Below, one piece after another: positions 1 through 18,822 of a DNA stretch of 64,000 bases. Under the pieces are notes generated by a model. The model had not been told where the DNA came from. It worked only from the letters and a program-made list of their open reading frames with translations, and made no database searches. Positions within the stretch are counted from its first letter, which is position 1; every line of letters starts with the position of its first letter. A program made the translations under genes and the position numbers. Source of the stretch: Phycisphaerales bacterium UBA2396 (GTDB lineage: Bacteria > Planctomycetota > Phycisphaerae > Phycisphaerales > UBA1924). The stretch covers positions 4,718 to 68,717 of the forward strand of contig DDSG01000029.1 of NCBI GenBank assembly GCA_002343325.1, written 5' to 3'.

Positions 1-199
1 CCAAAGCGAGCACGGGCCGATCCGCGGCGATGAGGCCCAAATCGGTCACGCCGACAAGCGTGGCAAAGGCCGGCCCCGCCCGAGCGGCCTCGCCACCCAT
101 CGCCGCGGCGACGCCGAAGCCCACGACCCCAGCGAAGCCCCCACAAAAGAGTGGATCCTTGTCATCGAAGCCGAAGCCTGTGGCGGGTCGATAATGCAC
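1..199 (-). CDS. Possible 5' end of a reverse-strand protein, cut by window edge
   Basis: A reverse frame is open from a GTG at 199 to the window edge and codes about 66 residues. It reads HYRPATGFGFDD near the start, then a Gly/Ala-rich stretch with an apolar segment (GGFAGVVGFGVAAAM). The other two reverse frames contain stops here, and the codon third positions are moderately GC-rich. It would diverge from the DUF1275 gene with only about 25 bases between the starts. I do not recognise a family, no strong ribosome site decides the start, and it could be a chance open frame. The rest of the gene lies outside the window. Confidence 0.3.
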   Translation of the reverse strand, partial: MHYRPATGFGFDDKDPLFCGGFAGVVGFGVAAAMGGEAARAGPAFATLVGVTDLGLIAADRPVLAL

Positions 200-224
200 G
201 AGGGTTCGGGCGGGCGGGCCGGAC

Positions 225-1424
225 GTGTTTGCGTCCGTCCCGGGATGCCGTCGCGAGCGTGCCGTGTTTGTCGCCCAAGCCCACTCATTTTCTCAGCAGG
301 CCCGTCTGGCGATCACGCTGGCCTGGGTGGCGGGCTATACGAACATTCTGACAATTCTGACGTGCGGGCACGTGACGAGCCACGTGAGCGGGACGACCAG
401 CAACCTGGGGCGTGATGTCGTCGAGGCGTTGCGGGGCGCGGGGTCGACGTGGTCGCTGGTGACTTTCGGGTTCTTCCTGCTCGCCACGTTCATGCTCGGA
501 GCGTTCTTGTCGGGGTTGGCGACGGAGGTGGGCAGGCGTCGCAACTGGGAATCGGTGTATGTGCTGCCGATGGCGATGGAAGCGGTGCTGCTCGCCGGGT
601 TTGCGGTCGGGGTCGAGGTGCAGGACCCCGAAGTGCCGGCGTGGACGTACGTGCTGACGGGGCTGGCGTCGGCGGCGATGGGGCTTCAGAACGCGACGAT
701 CACGCGTATCAGCGCGGGGGTGGTGCGCACGACGCACGTCACCGGGGTGCTGACGGATCTGGGGGCCGAGGCGGCGCAGTTTGCGATGGCGGCGTGGGAC
801 GCGGCCCGGAAGCCCTCGATGGGCACATTGTGGGAACTTCGGCGGCACGTGTCGGTGCGTCGGCTCGCGCTGCTGGCGTCGATCATGGGGTCGTTCGCCA
901 TGGGGGCGGGGCTGGGGACCCTGGCGTTCGACACCATCCCGAGGCACGCCATGTTCCCGCCGGTGCTGTTCCTGTTGTGGATCATCGCGCAGGATCTTGC
1001 GCGGCCGATCGTGGAGATCGAATCGAGCGACCTGGTCGGCGATGCGTCCCTGCGGCTGCCGCCGGAGCTGGCGGTGTACCACCTCCGGCGGGACCGTGCG
1101 CGGGCGAAGGCGCCCCATCGGCTCCCGGACTTGGTCGGATGGGCGGAGCGGCTGCCGGCGCGGATCCGGCTGGTTGTGCTCGATCTCACGGACGTGACGA
1201 TGCTCGATCAGGACTCGGCATCGGAGCTGGTGGCGCTGGTGCGGCGGATGAACCAGACGGGTCGGCGGCTGCTGCTGGCGGGCGTGGATCGGGAGCAGTA
1301 CGCGGCGCTGAGCGGGGCCGGCGGGCCGCTGGACCCGATGGCGGCCTTCCCGGATCTGGAGATTGCCGTTGCGTTCGGGCTGTCATGGCTTGAGCACGAC
1401 CGATCGGGAGCGGGGCGGCACTGA
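225..1424 (+). CDS. DUF1275 (YoaK-like) membrane protein with C-terminal STAS domain
   Basis: Predicted inner-membrane protein of 399 residues. Residues from about 25 to 265 carry several apolar helices and the DUF1275 signature MGLQNATITR followed by TTHVTGVLTDLG near residues 145-170. Residues from about 300 to 390 look like a STAS domain (RIRLVVLDLTDVTMLDQDSA, then LVRRMNQTGRRLLLAGV), the small fold found at the end of SulP anion transporters and in anti-sigma antagonists. DUF1275 proteins are usually single-domain and of unknown transport function, so the STAS tail suggests regulation by protein or nucleotide binding. The Ser/Asp site expected for phosphorylation in antagonists falls in the LDQDSASE segment. 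ATG 225 gives the full frame, but a start a few codons downstream is possible. Confidence 0.85.
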   Translation: MFASVPGCRRERAVFVAQAHSFSQQARLAITLAWVAGYTNILTILTCGHVTSHVSGTTSNLGRDVVEALRGAGSTWSLVTFGFFLLATFMLGAFLSGLATEVGRRRNWESVYVLPMAMEAVLLAGFAVGVEVQDPEVPAWTYVLTGLASAAMGLQNATITRISAGVVRTTHVTGVLTDLGAEAAQFAMAAWDAARKPSMGTLWELRRHVSVRRLALLASIMGSFAMGAGLGTLAFDTIPRHAMFPPVLFLLWIIAQDLARPIVEIESSDLVGDASLRLPPELAVYHLRRDRARAKAPHRLPDLVGWAERLPARIRLVVLDLTDVTMLDQDSASELVALVRRMNQTGRRLLLAGVDREQYAALSGAGGPLDPMAAFPDLEIAVAFGLSWLEHDRSGAGRH

Positions 1425-1558
1425 TTTTGTTGGTGCGTGGTGGAGTCGTCGTGCGTTGGGGACTATTCTGTCCCAGTTTGCGCCGAACGGGCGGGTCGTG
1501 GTGACGTAAACCCGCGCCGTCGCGCTTGCGTGCCGCACCTTCCTCGCCGGGGATTCCC

Positions 1559-5095
<3,537 letters not shown>

Positions 5096-5161
5096 GGAAG
5101 GTCGTCGGCTTCGAGAAATCCCCCAGTCTGACGCGCGGGTCCGGGCAACCTTCGGGCAGTC

Positions 5162-5189
5162 TTGACACGGGCTGCCGACGCGGTACGCT
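5162..5189 (+). promoter_or_regulatory. Putative sigma-70 promoter for the riboswitch transcript
   Basis: TTGACA at 5162-5167 and TACGCT at 5184-5189 are separated by 16 bases and lie directly before the first conserved riboswitch bases. The -35 is perfect and the -10 is weak (first two bases and final T match). Position relative to the aptamer is what makes it credible. Confidence 0.5.
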
Positions 5190-5190
5190 G

Positions 5191-5416
5191 CGGGTGCCGA
5201 AGGTTCCCGGGGCGGAGTTCGCCGCCGGGATGAAAAGGGAAGCGTGGTGAGGCCGAGCATGGCCGATTCCACCGCGGACGCGCCGCCGTAACGGGTGTGG
5301 ACGCAACCCCACGAGGGCACTTCAGAGCGAAGTGCCGCACCACTGGGCACGCCACAGGGCGAGCCTGGGAAGGTGGGGGTTGCCGAGCCCGGAGCCGGAA
5401 GACCTGCCTGACGCCG
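5191..5416 (+). promoter_or_regulatory. Cobalamin (B12) riboswitch
   Basis: The ordered conserved blocks of the cobalamin aptamer are present. They are GGGTGCCGAAGG at the 5' side (5192 on), AAAAGGGAAGC (about 5233), the core GCGGACGCGCCGCCGTAAC (about 5272-5292), the block with GCCAC and TGGGAAGG (5351-5373), and the B12 box AGCCGGAAGACCTGCC at 5393-5408. The spacing between the blocks fits the family. It is on the plus strand, 218 bases before the ATG of the secreted VPAP-tailed protein, and is the only regulatory RNA I can name in the window. By family knowledge it should lower expression of the downstream gene when adenosylcobalamin or a related corrinoid is plentiful. Confidence 0.92.
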
Positions 5417-5634
5417 CGCGTGCCGGAGCACGCGTCGAGCCGAGCGGCCCTCGCGATCTGGCACCCCGTGGTGCCGGAAAGGGGCAGTCGGGCAGCGGTG
5501 CCGGTTCCCCTCGGCACGCGCACCCACTCCACCCCGATTCCCGATTGGCCCCGGCGTACCGGTCAGGGGCCTGCCTGCGCGCGAGCGGGCACGGAACGTC
5601 GGTCGCGTGCGCGCGCCCGAGGATTGGTTTGGTC
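5417..5634 (+). other. Long leader between riboswitch and start codon, with two perfect hairpins
   Basis: This 218-base stretch has no convincing ORF. It contains CGCGTGC/GCACGCG (5417-5423 and 5428-5434, loop CGGA) and GGCACC/GGTGCC (5460-5465 and 5470-5475, loop CCGT). Neither is followed by a T-run, so I cannot say whether the switch works on transcription or translation. No strong Shine-Dalgarno is visible before ATG 5635. Confidence 0.4.
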
Positions 5635-6408
5635 ATGCTTCGAATCGCTGTCGTGGTTTCTTTGGGCCTGGCTGGCTCGACGCTTGGGGCGGATCCGTTT
5701 GCCGACCGAGTTGTCTCGTATGTTGCGGGCGAAGGCGTCGCTGCGGGGTACGACGACCCCACGACCGCCATCGGCTCGCCCACACGCGTCAACTACTTCG
5801 GCGACACCGTCACCCCCTTCAACACGCCTTACTGGAGCACCGACGTGGTCAGCGTCGGCCGCGGCGGCTCGCTCGTCGTCGCCTTCGACGAAGCGATCCT
5901 CGACAACCCCCTCAATCCCTTCGGCATCGACCTGCTCGTTTTCGGCAACCAGTTCTTCATCACCGACTCCAACGGCCGGCTCACCGGGCTCTTCGACGAG
6001 GGCGGCCAGATCGAGCTGTCGGCCGATGGCAACACCTGGATCGCCGTCACCGGGCTCACCGCCGAGGGTGGATTCCCCACGCTCGGCTTCGTCGGCATCA
6101 CCGATCTGCAGTTCGGCAGCGACCAGGGCACAGGGCCCACCGACTTCACCAAGCCCGTCAACCCGCAGCTCAACTGGATCGGCATGACCAGAGAAGAACT
6201 CGCGGCGGCCTACGACGGCTCAGGCGGCGGTCTCGGGATCGACATCGGTGCGTACGGGCTCGGCAGTGTGAGCTATGTGCGCATCTCCAACGCGATCGAC
6301 GCGGTCGGCATCCCGGAGATCGACGGCTTCGCCGCCGTCACCCCAGTGCCGGCACCCGCGGCGATCCTCCCCTTGGCGGCGTGGTTCATGCGCCGCCGTT
6401 CTCGATAG
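5635..6408 (+). CDS. Secreted VPAP-tailed (PEP-CTERM-like) protein under cobalamin riboswitch control
   Basis: A 257-residue exported protein. It starts at ATG 5635 with signal peptide MLRIAVVVSLGLAGSTLGA; the longer in-frame extension upstream lies in the riboswitch leader and is not coding. The body is a beta-rich, Gly/Asp-rich domain with the repeated-looking motif SVGRGGSLVVAFDEAI and the distinctive GIDLLVFGNQFFI. It ends VPAPAAILPLAAWFMRRRSR, a short apolar helix followed by basic residues. This resembles PEP-CTERM sorting tails, with VPAP in place of VPEP. No enzyme motif is visible. The cobalamin riboswitch upstream makes a role in extracytoplasmic corrinoid capture or metal handling plausible, but that is inference. 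Confidence 0.8.
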   Translation: MLRIAVVVSLGLAGSTLGADPFADRVVSYVAGEGVAAGYDDPTTAIGSPTRVNYFGDTVTPFNTPYWSTDVVSVGRGGSLVVAFDEAILDNPLNPFGIDLLVFGNQFFITDSNGRLTGLFDEGGQIELSADGNTWIAVTGLTAEGGFPTLGFVGITDLQFGSDQGTGPTDFTKPVNPQLNWIGMTREELAAAYDGSGGGLGIDIGAYGLGSVSYVRISNAIDAVGIPEIDGFAAVTPVPAPAAILPLAAWFMRRRSR

Positions 6409-6600
6409 CCGCTTCGACGCGGGCTGTTCGTGCTCGTGCCCATGGCGCGGGGAGAGGTGCGGCGGGTCGTGGTCGCCCTGCTGGTTGGAGAGAGACGTCC
6501 AACGGCACAGAACCAGACGACGCCGCCCTCCCCCTTCGCGGGGAATTGACCGAGAGATTGACGAGGGGTGTTTGCCCCATCCGTTCGGAAGGAAGAAGCG

Positions 6601-6855
6601 ATGCCCGTGACCCGTTGCGTGTGCAAGGAAGTGCCGCTGGAACATGTCGCGAGAGAAGCACGCGCAATGCGTGCGCGGGGTTTGCCTGTGTCGCTCGCCG
6701 AACTCTGCGATCGCACGCTCGCGGGCACGGGTTGTGGGACGTGCAGGCCCTATATAGCGCGAGCCGCGATCACGGGCGAATCGATCCAACCTGTGATGAG
6801 CCCAGCAGACAGCGAGGTCTGGATTCGTCGCCTGTCGGCCGTGGCACATGCATAA
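6601..6855 (+). CDS. Bfd-like (2Fe-2S)-binding protein, first of two
   Basis: A small protein (84 residues) with the Cys pattern of bacterioferritin-associated ferredoxin-like domains: RCVCKEV (Cys6, Cys8) and GTGCGTCRPYI (Cys45, Cys48), the usual C-x-C and C-x2-C pairs that hold a 2Fe-2S cluster. An extra Cys36 lies between. ATG 6601 is preceded by GGAAGGAAG at a good distance, and the in-frame upstream ATG at 6568 is less well placed. Bfd proteins pass electrons to bacterioferritin to release iron, and similar domains also occur in nitrite reductases and oxidoreductases. No bacterioferritin gene is visible here. A second, diverged copy follows 76 bases downstream. Confidence 0.75.
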   Translation: MPVTRCVCKEVPLEHVAREARAMRARGLPVSLAELCDRTLAGTGCGTCRPYIARAAITGESIQPVMSPADSEVWIRRLSAVAHA

Positions 6856-6931
6856 ACGATCAACTACTCTGATATTCTCCTTCTAATGTTCGCTCTGGAT
6901 GTGAGCGCTTTCGTTCCGATATATTGGGTAC

Positions 6932-7255
6932 GTGCCCGGGGACCATGAACAACAGGCTGTGACGAAGTGCGTCTGCTTCGACGTGACGTTTGAGGCGTTG
7001 CGTTCGCTGTACTACTCGCTGCCCGAATCGCTGCGAACGATCGGCACGCTGCATTCGCGTACCGGCTGTGGCGGTCGGTGCGGACTGTGCGTGCCGTACA
7101 TCCAGGTGGCGATCCGCAGGCAAGTCGACACGCTGCCCGTGATGTGGACGGAGGACTTCCGATCCGAGGGCGTTCATCCCGGCGCGATCCGTCGGCTGGA
7201 AGAGACGATCAAGGAACTGATGGCGGAGTTGTCACAGCAGCCTCAGCCGCGGTGA
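6932..7255 (+). CDS. Bfd-like (2Fe-2S)-binding protein, second of two
   Basis: A 107-residue paralogue of the preceding gene, starting at GTG 6932. It keeps KCVCFDVTF (Cys13, Cys15) and TGCGGRCGLCVPYI (Cys46, Cys50, Cys53), so the cluster site has one more cysteine than the family minimum. The C-terminal 45 residues (PVMWTEDF and then a charged helix) parallel the shorter tail of the first copy (PVMSPADSEVW), supporting an old duplication. The 76 bases between the two genes are the most AT-rich stretch in this area and may hold a separate promoter. Function beyond electron or iron transfer cannot be read from sequence. Confidence 0.7.
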   Translation: MPGDHEQQAVTKCVCFDVTFEALRSLYYSLPESLRTIGTLHSRTGCGGRCGLCVPYIQVAIRRQVDTLPVMWTEDFRSEGVHPGAIRRLEETIKELMAELSQQPQPR

Positions 7256-7296
7256 GCAGTTCGACTCTGATGCTGAGGCGGCCGGAGTGACCGGAA

Positions 7297-7337
7297 CCAA
7301 AAAGAAAGCCGGCCCGCGCGAGAGAGCGCGGGCCGGC
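7297..7337 (-). terminator. Rho-independent terminator of rpoC
   Basis: A perfect 12-bp inverted repeat (GCCGGCCCGCGC at 7308-7319, GCGCGGGCCGGC at 7326-7337, loop GAGAGA). On the reverse strand it is followed by TTTCTTTTTGG. It lies 20 bases past the rpoC stop codon and also faces the convergent Bfd-like genes. Confidence 0.85.
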
Positions 7338-7357
7338 GTGTGATTGACTCGGGCCGA

Positions 7358-11692
<4,335 letters not shown>

Positions 11693-11782
11693 GGTTCGTT
11701 CCTTGCCTGCTCAGCCTGATCGGCCGGGTTCTCTGGGTTCGTTGGCGTCTGCTACCGGGGTCGTTTGATCGATGGGCAAGCC

Positions 11783-15628
<3,846 letters not shown>

Positions 15629-15911
15629 GCTTGCCCTCGCCAGAAACGATGCATGCCGCCGGCGGAGAGAACTCCGCCGCGGTCGATGCAAACCGTGTCG
15701 TCAGATCGTTCGAAGTGTCACGCCCGCTGCCGTACCGAGTCAGTGGTGCTTGCCCAGGATCGCCGCCGCTGATTCGTTCGCCTGCGGGTACGGAAGGCCG
15801 CCCCAATCGGCAGAACCCACCAGTCTAAGCACCCCCGCGAGCGGAATCGACAACAATTCTTGAACTTTTCGGCAAAGCACGTGCCACTTCGGACCGAGTC
15901 CCGCAGTTACC
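15629..15911. other. Non-coding region upstream of rpoB
   Basis: I see no convincing gene in this stretch. On the reverse strand it must contain the rpoB promoter, because the neighbouring upstream unit ends in a terminator. The best I find is TTAGAC (15823-15828) with TTGTCG (15848-15853) at a poor 19-base spacing, which I do not consider proof. The leader from there to the rpoB start would be about 190 bases. Confidence 0.35.
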
Positions 15912-15953
15912 CAAACAAAAACAAACCGGGCCGACCCTTTCGGATCGGCCCGG
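15912..15953 (-). terminator. Terminator of the VPAP-tailed gene upstream of rpoB
   Basis: Inverted repeat CCGGGCCGA (15926-15934) and TCGGCCCGG (15945-15953). Read on the reverse strand, it is followed by a T-rich tail (complement of 15912-15925, AAACAAAAACAAA). It lies about 55 bases after the stop codon of the secreted-protein gene. Confidence 0.7.
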
Positions 15954-16006
15954 CAGAATGCTAGCGTTGCTCACGAGATCAGGGTGTTGATCCCGCGAAG
16001 CGGTGC

Positions 16007-16687
16007 TCAGCGACGACGACGGCTGGCGACCAGACCGCCCAGACCCAGAAGGGCCAGAGCGCTCGGGGCCGGGACGACATCGCCCGACAGGGTGAAGGCC
16101 AGATCGGAGGGCCCGCCGAAGATGGCCGTACCAGCAGTCGGGTTCGTCCCGAAGCCGAAACCACCACCCGGGTTGTGGAAGAACGACTCGCTGCCGTTGG
16201 CGGTGGCCGCCTCGGCCCAGAACCACTGACCACCGCCGGTGAAGGGGCGGTCAACCCACGCCGCCAGCCAGTACGTGCCCGCGCCGAGCGTCACGCCGGT
16301 GAGGTCGAACTGGAGGTCCGAGCCGACCTGAACGCCAACGCCGGCAGCGTAGACCACGCCGGGCGTGTTGCTCGCCACGTCCACGATCGCGTAGCGGACC
16401 GCGGCATTAAAGCTGCCGTCGCCCGCCTCGACGCCGTAGACCGTCAGCGACGTCAGGTTGTACGCGGACGACAGGGTGAAATCATCGAAACCGAGCGTCG
16501 AGAAATCAGGGAAGTCGCCGAAGGCCTGCGAGACGCGGCCGATGCCCGTGCCGGCAGGCTGCTGATCGATGATCGTCGAACGCTGCGACGCGCCACCCGT
16601 GACCGCGCCCTGGCCGGACGTGGTGGGGTTGGCGACAGCGACGCCGGCGAGACCGGCCACGGAAACGAGAGCGAGCAAACGAGTCAT
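16007..16687 (-). CDS. Secreted PEP-CTERM-like protein (VPAPSALALLGLGG tail)
   Basis: A 226-residue exported protein. It starts at ATG 16687 (MTRLLALVSVAGLAGVAVA signal peptide), chosen over an upstream in-frame ATG because GAAGGAGAGGTA sits just before it. The mature part is Gly/Thr/Asn-rich and beta-rich, with motifs such as GFDDFTLSSAYNLTSLTVYG, and resembles extracellular surface domains. It ends VPAPSALALLGLGG and then VASRRRR, the sorting-tail pattern of PEP-CTERM proteins with VPAP instead of VPEP. No catalytic motif is evident. It has its own strong promoter and terminator and splits the usual rplL-rpoB neighbourhood. Exosortase genes are not in the window. Confidence 0.85.
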   Translation of the reverse strand: MTRLLALVSVAGLAGVAVANPTTSGQGAVTGGASQRSTIIDQQPAGTGIGRVSQAFGDFPDFSTLGFDDFTLSSAYNLTSLTVYGVEAGDGSFNAAVRYAIVDVASNTPGVVYAAGVGVQVGSDLQFDLTGVTLGAGTYWLAAWVDRPFTGGGQWFWAEAATANGSESFFHNPGGGFGFGTNPTAGTAIFGGPSDLAFTLSGDVVPAPSALALLGLGGLVASRRRR

Positions 16688-16809
16688 GTCTACCTCTCCT
16701 TCAAAGAGCGAACCCCACGCCACATGGCGGGGGCCAACAAACCTCATGCTCGAAGGAGTGGGCCGCGCAACGCGCGCGGGTCTTGTCCCTCTCTCCCTCG
16801 GGCTGTGTC

Positions 16810-16838
16810 AATCTATCCGACCCCTGAGAAGGTGTCAA
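16810..16838 (-). promoter_or_regulatory. Strong sigma-70 promoter for the VPAP-tailed gene
   Basis: On the reverse strand, TTGACA (16833-16838), a 17-base spacer and TAGATT (16810-16815). This is the best promoter match in the window. It lies about 120 bases before ATG 16687 and downstream of the rplL terminator relative to reverse-strand transcription. Confidence 0.75.
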
Positions 16839-16932
16839 GCGATTCATGAAGTCCCCAGCAACTCCTCACCGCCGCTGCCAGCTCAATCCCACGAGCAAGC
16901 CGTTCTCGGACGACCGAAACGCCGCGGAAATG

Positions 16933-16960
16933 AAAAAACCCCGGGATATCCCGGGGTTTT
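16933..16960 (-). terminator. Terminator after rplL (usable in both directions)
   Basis: Symmetrical hairpin with 8-bp stem CCCCGGGA/TCCCGGGG (16939-16946 and 16949-16956), flanked by AAAAAA on one side and TTTT on the other. It lies about 24 bases past the rplL stop codon and closes the ribosomal-protein transcript. Confidence 0.8.
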
Positions 16961-16983
16961 GTGTGCCTTGTTGGGGCAGAAAC

Positions 16984-17373
16984 TCAGGCGAGCTCGACGG
17001 TGGCGCCGGCCTCGGTGAGGGTCTTCTGGAGCTTCTCGGCCTCGGCCTTGTCGACGCCCTGCTTGACGGCCTTGCCCGGGGCGTCCACGAAGGCCTTCGC
17101 CTCCGCCAGACCCAGGCCCGTCGCCTCGCGGACGACCTTGATGACGCCGATCTTCTTGGCGGCGTCGACCGCCTTGAGGATCACGTCGAAGGAGGTCTTC
17201 TCCTCGGCCTTGGGAGCGGCAGCAGCAGCGGCCGCGACAACGACACCACCGCCCGCGGCGGCCTCGATGCCGTACTTGTCCTTCATGTACTTCCCGAGCT
17301 CGACCGCGTCCTTGAGGGACAGGCCGGCGAGTTTGTCACCCAGTTCAGCGATGTGCGTAGCAACGTCGGACAT
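16984..17373 (-). CDS. rplL: 50S ribosomal protein L7/L12
   Basis: A 129-residue stalk protein that recruits elongation and initiation factors. N-terminal dimerisation helices (MSDVATHIAELGDKLAGLSL) are followed by an Ala/Val-rich hinge of about 15 residues (GGGVVVAAAAAAAPK). The C-terminal factor-binding domain contains KKIGVIKVVREATGLGLAEA. The start at ATG 17373 has AGGAAAGGAAG upstream; the open frame extends further but is not conserved. The gap of 165 bases after rplJ is longer than the other gaps in the operon and may hold a processing or regulatory element, though I could not identify one. Confidence 0.98.
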   Translation of the reverse strand: MSDVATHIAELGDKLAGLSLKDAVELGKYMKDKYGIEAAAGGGVVVAAAAAAAPKAEEKTSFDVILKAVDAAKKIGVIKVVREATGLGLAEAKAFVDAPGKAVKQGVDKAEAEKLQKTLTEAGATVELA

Positions 17374-17538
17374 GGAAACTTCCTTTCCTGCCGCGGAGGA
17401 TGCCCCCCGCGTCGAACACTCCTGAGAGGGGCCGAAACACTCGGCCTTTACCCCGGACACGCCGGGCCAGTCGGGAGCTGATCTGCTTGCAAACCAACCA
17501 CTGCGGATCGACCGACCCATCCGGATCGGCCGACCTGA

Positions 17539-18084
17539 TCAACCAACCTTCGCGATCGTCTCGCCCTTTTCGAGCTTCTGCTCGATGGCCTTGACGATCC
17601 CCGCGACGTTCGAGCCGGGGCCCTTGATCGCGCCCAGGAGCTTGCGCCCGGGGCTGATGACCAGGGTGACCGCCTGCCCGATCGCCTCGTCCCGCGTGGG
17701 GAACTTGGACAGCTCGGTCACGCCGGCCTTGCCGGAGTAGAGCGTCCCGTCGAGCACCGCGCCCTTGAGCTCAAGGGCGGGCATCTTCTCGACGAACTTG
17801 CAGACTTCGCGGGCGATCTCAACGACGGACTGACCGCCGTACGCCACCGCGCTGGATCCGCCCAGGAGCCCGGCGAGCGGGGAAAGCCCCGTCCCCTCGA
17901 ACACCTTGGCGGCAAGCGCGTTGCGGACGACCGTCACGCGGATCTTCTTCTTCGAGAGCTCGCTGCGCAGCTTGACCTGATCCTTGGACTTCAGCCCGCG
18001 GATCCCGATCAGCAGCCCGTCGCTGCTCTCGCCCAGGCGGGACTTGTAATCCCGCATCATGATGGACTTGATGGTCTTGGACAT
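17539..18084 (-). CDS. rplJ: 50S ribosomal protein L10
   Basis: A 181-residue protein that anchors L7/L12 dimers to the ribosome. It begins MSKTIKSIMMRDYKSRLGES and shows the RNA-binding N-terminal domain (KIRVTVVRNALAAKVFEGTG). The C-terminal helix that binds L7/L12 includes GIVKAIEQKLEKGE. It lies between rplA (35-base gap) and rplL, the standard L10 operon order. In other bacteria L10 bound to L12 represses this operon by binding the leader, but no such site was verified here. Confidence 0.97.
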   Translation of the reverse strand: MSKTIKSIMMRDYKSRLGESSDGLLIGIRGLKSKDQVKLRSELSKKKIRVTVVRNALAAKVFEGTGLSPLAGLLGGSSAVAYGGQSVVEIAREVCKFVEKMPALELKGAVLDGTLYSGKAGVTELSKFPTRDEAIGQAVTLVISPGRKLLGAIKGPGSNVAGIVKAIEQKLEKGETIAKVG

Positions 18085-18119
18085 GGTTCACCTCGCGGCG
18101 CCGAGCCGGCGCTTGTGCG

Positions 18120-18818
18120 TTACTCGGCAGCCACTGCGGACACGTACTTGATCTGAACACTCGGCGTCATCGCCCCGCTCACCACGACCTTCTTGATGTA
18201 CGTCCCCTTCACCGTCGAAGGACGAATCTTCTCGATGGCCTTGATGAAGTGCTCGATGTTCTCGGCGAGCGCCTCGGGGGCGAAGCTCATCTTCCCCACC
18301 ACCGCATGGACGTTCCCGCCCTTGTCGGTGCGGTACTCGACCTTGCCGGCCGCGTACTCCTTCACCGCCTCGGGGACGTTCGTCGACACTGTGCCGGCCT
18401 TGGGGCTGGGCATCAGGCCCTTGGGGCCCAGGACCTTACCCAGACGCGACACGATGCGCATCATGTCGGGCGACGCGACCGCAACGTCAAAGTCCATCCA
18501 GCCCTTCTCGATCTCCGCCACCAGCTCTTCGCCGCCGGCCTTGATCGCGCCCGCCGCCATCGCCTTGGGGGCGATGTCGCTCTGGCAGAAGGCCACCACG
18601 CGCTTCGTCTTGCCGATGCCCTTGGGCAGGCTGATCGAACCACGCAACGCCTGATCCGCCTGCGCCGGGTCAACGCCCAGGTGCATGCAGATGTTCACGG
18701 TCTGATCGAACTTGGGCGCCTTGAACTTCTTCAGCGCCTGCACCGCTTCCGAGGCCGGCAGAGACTGAGCCGGGACCAGGGCCGCGTTCGCCTTTGCTCG
18801 CTTGTTGATTCGCGACAT
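18120..18818 (-). CDS. rplA: 50S ribosomal protein L1
   Basis: A 232-residue ribosomal protein of the mobile L1 stalk. Characteristic segments are VNICMHLGVDPAQADQALRG, the glycine-containing KVLGPKGLMPSPKAGTV, and NVHAVVGKMSFAPEALAENI. Length and order match the family throughout. It starts only 4 bases after the rplK stop, so translation is probably coupled. L1 commonly autoregulates the rplK-rplA transcript. Confidence 0.98.
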   Translation of the reverse strand: MSRINKRAKANAALVPAQSLPASEAVQALKKFKAPKFDQTVNICMHLGVDPAQADQALRGSISLPKGIGKTKRVVAFCQSDIAPKAMAAGAIKAGGEELVAEIEKGWMDFDVAVASPDMMRIVSRLGKVLGPKGLMPSPKAGTVSTNVPEAVKEYAAGKVEYRTDKGGNVHAVVGKMSFAPEALAENIEHFIKAIEKIRPSTVKGTYIKKVVVSGAMTPSVQIKYVSAVAAE

Positions 18819-18822
18819 GGGT

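Noticed and set aside
1461..1475. Short GGGAC-TATTCT-GTCCC hairpin upstream of carB as a pyrimidine attenuator
   Set aside because: The stem is only 5 bp, no leader peptide or T-run is present, and TATTCT may simply be a -10 box. Evidence is too thin.
5096..5160. Transcription terminator directly after carB
   Set aside because: GC-rich inverted repeats exist (GGGCAG with CTGCCC-like partners), but no T-run follows, and part of the repeat overlaps the riboswitch promoter.
17374..17538. L10/L12-type regulatory leader in the rplJ-rplL gap
   Set aside because: A small hairpin (GGCCGA/TCGGCC, 17430-17446) is present, but known L10 sites lie before rplJ, not between rplJ and rplL.
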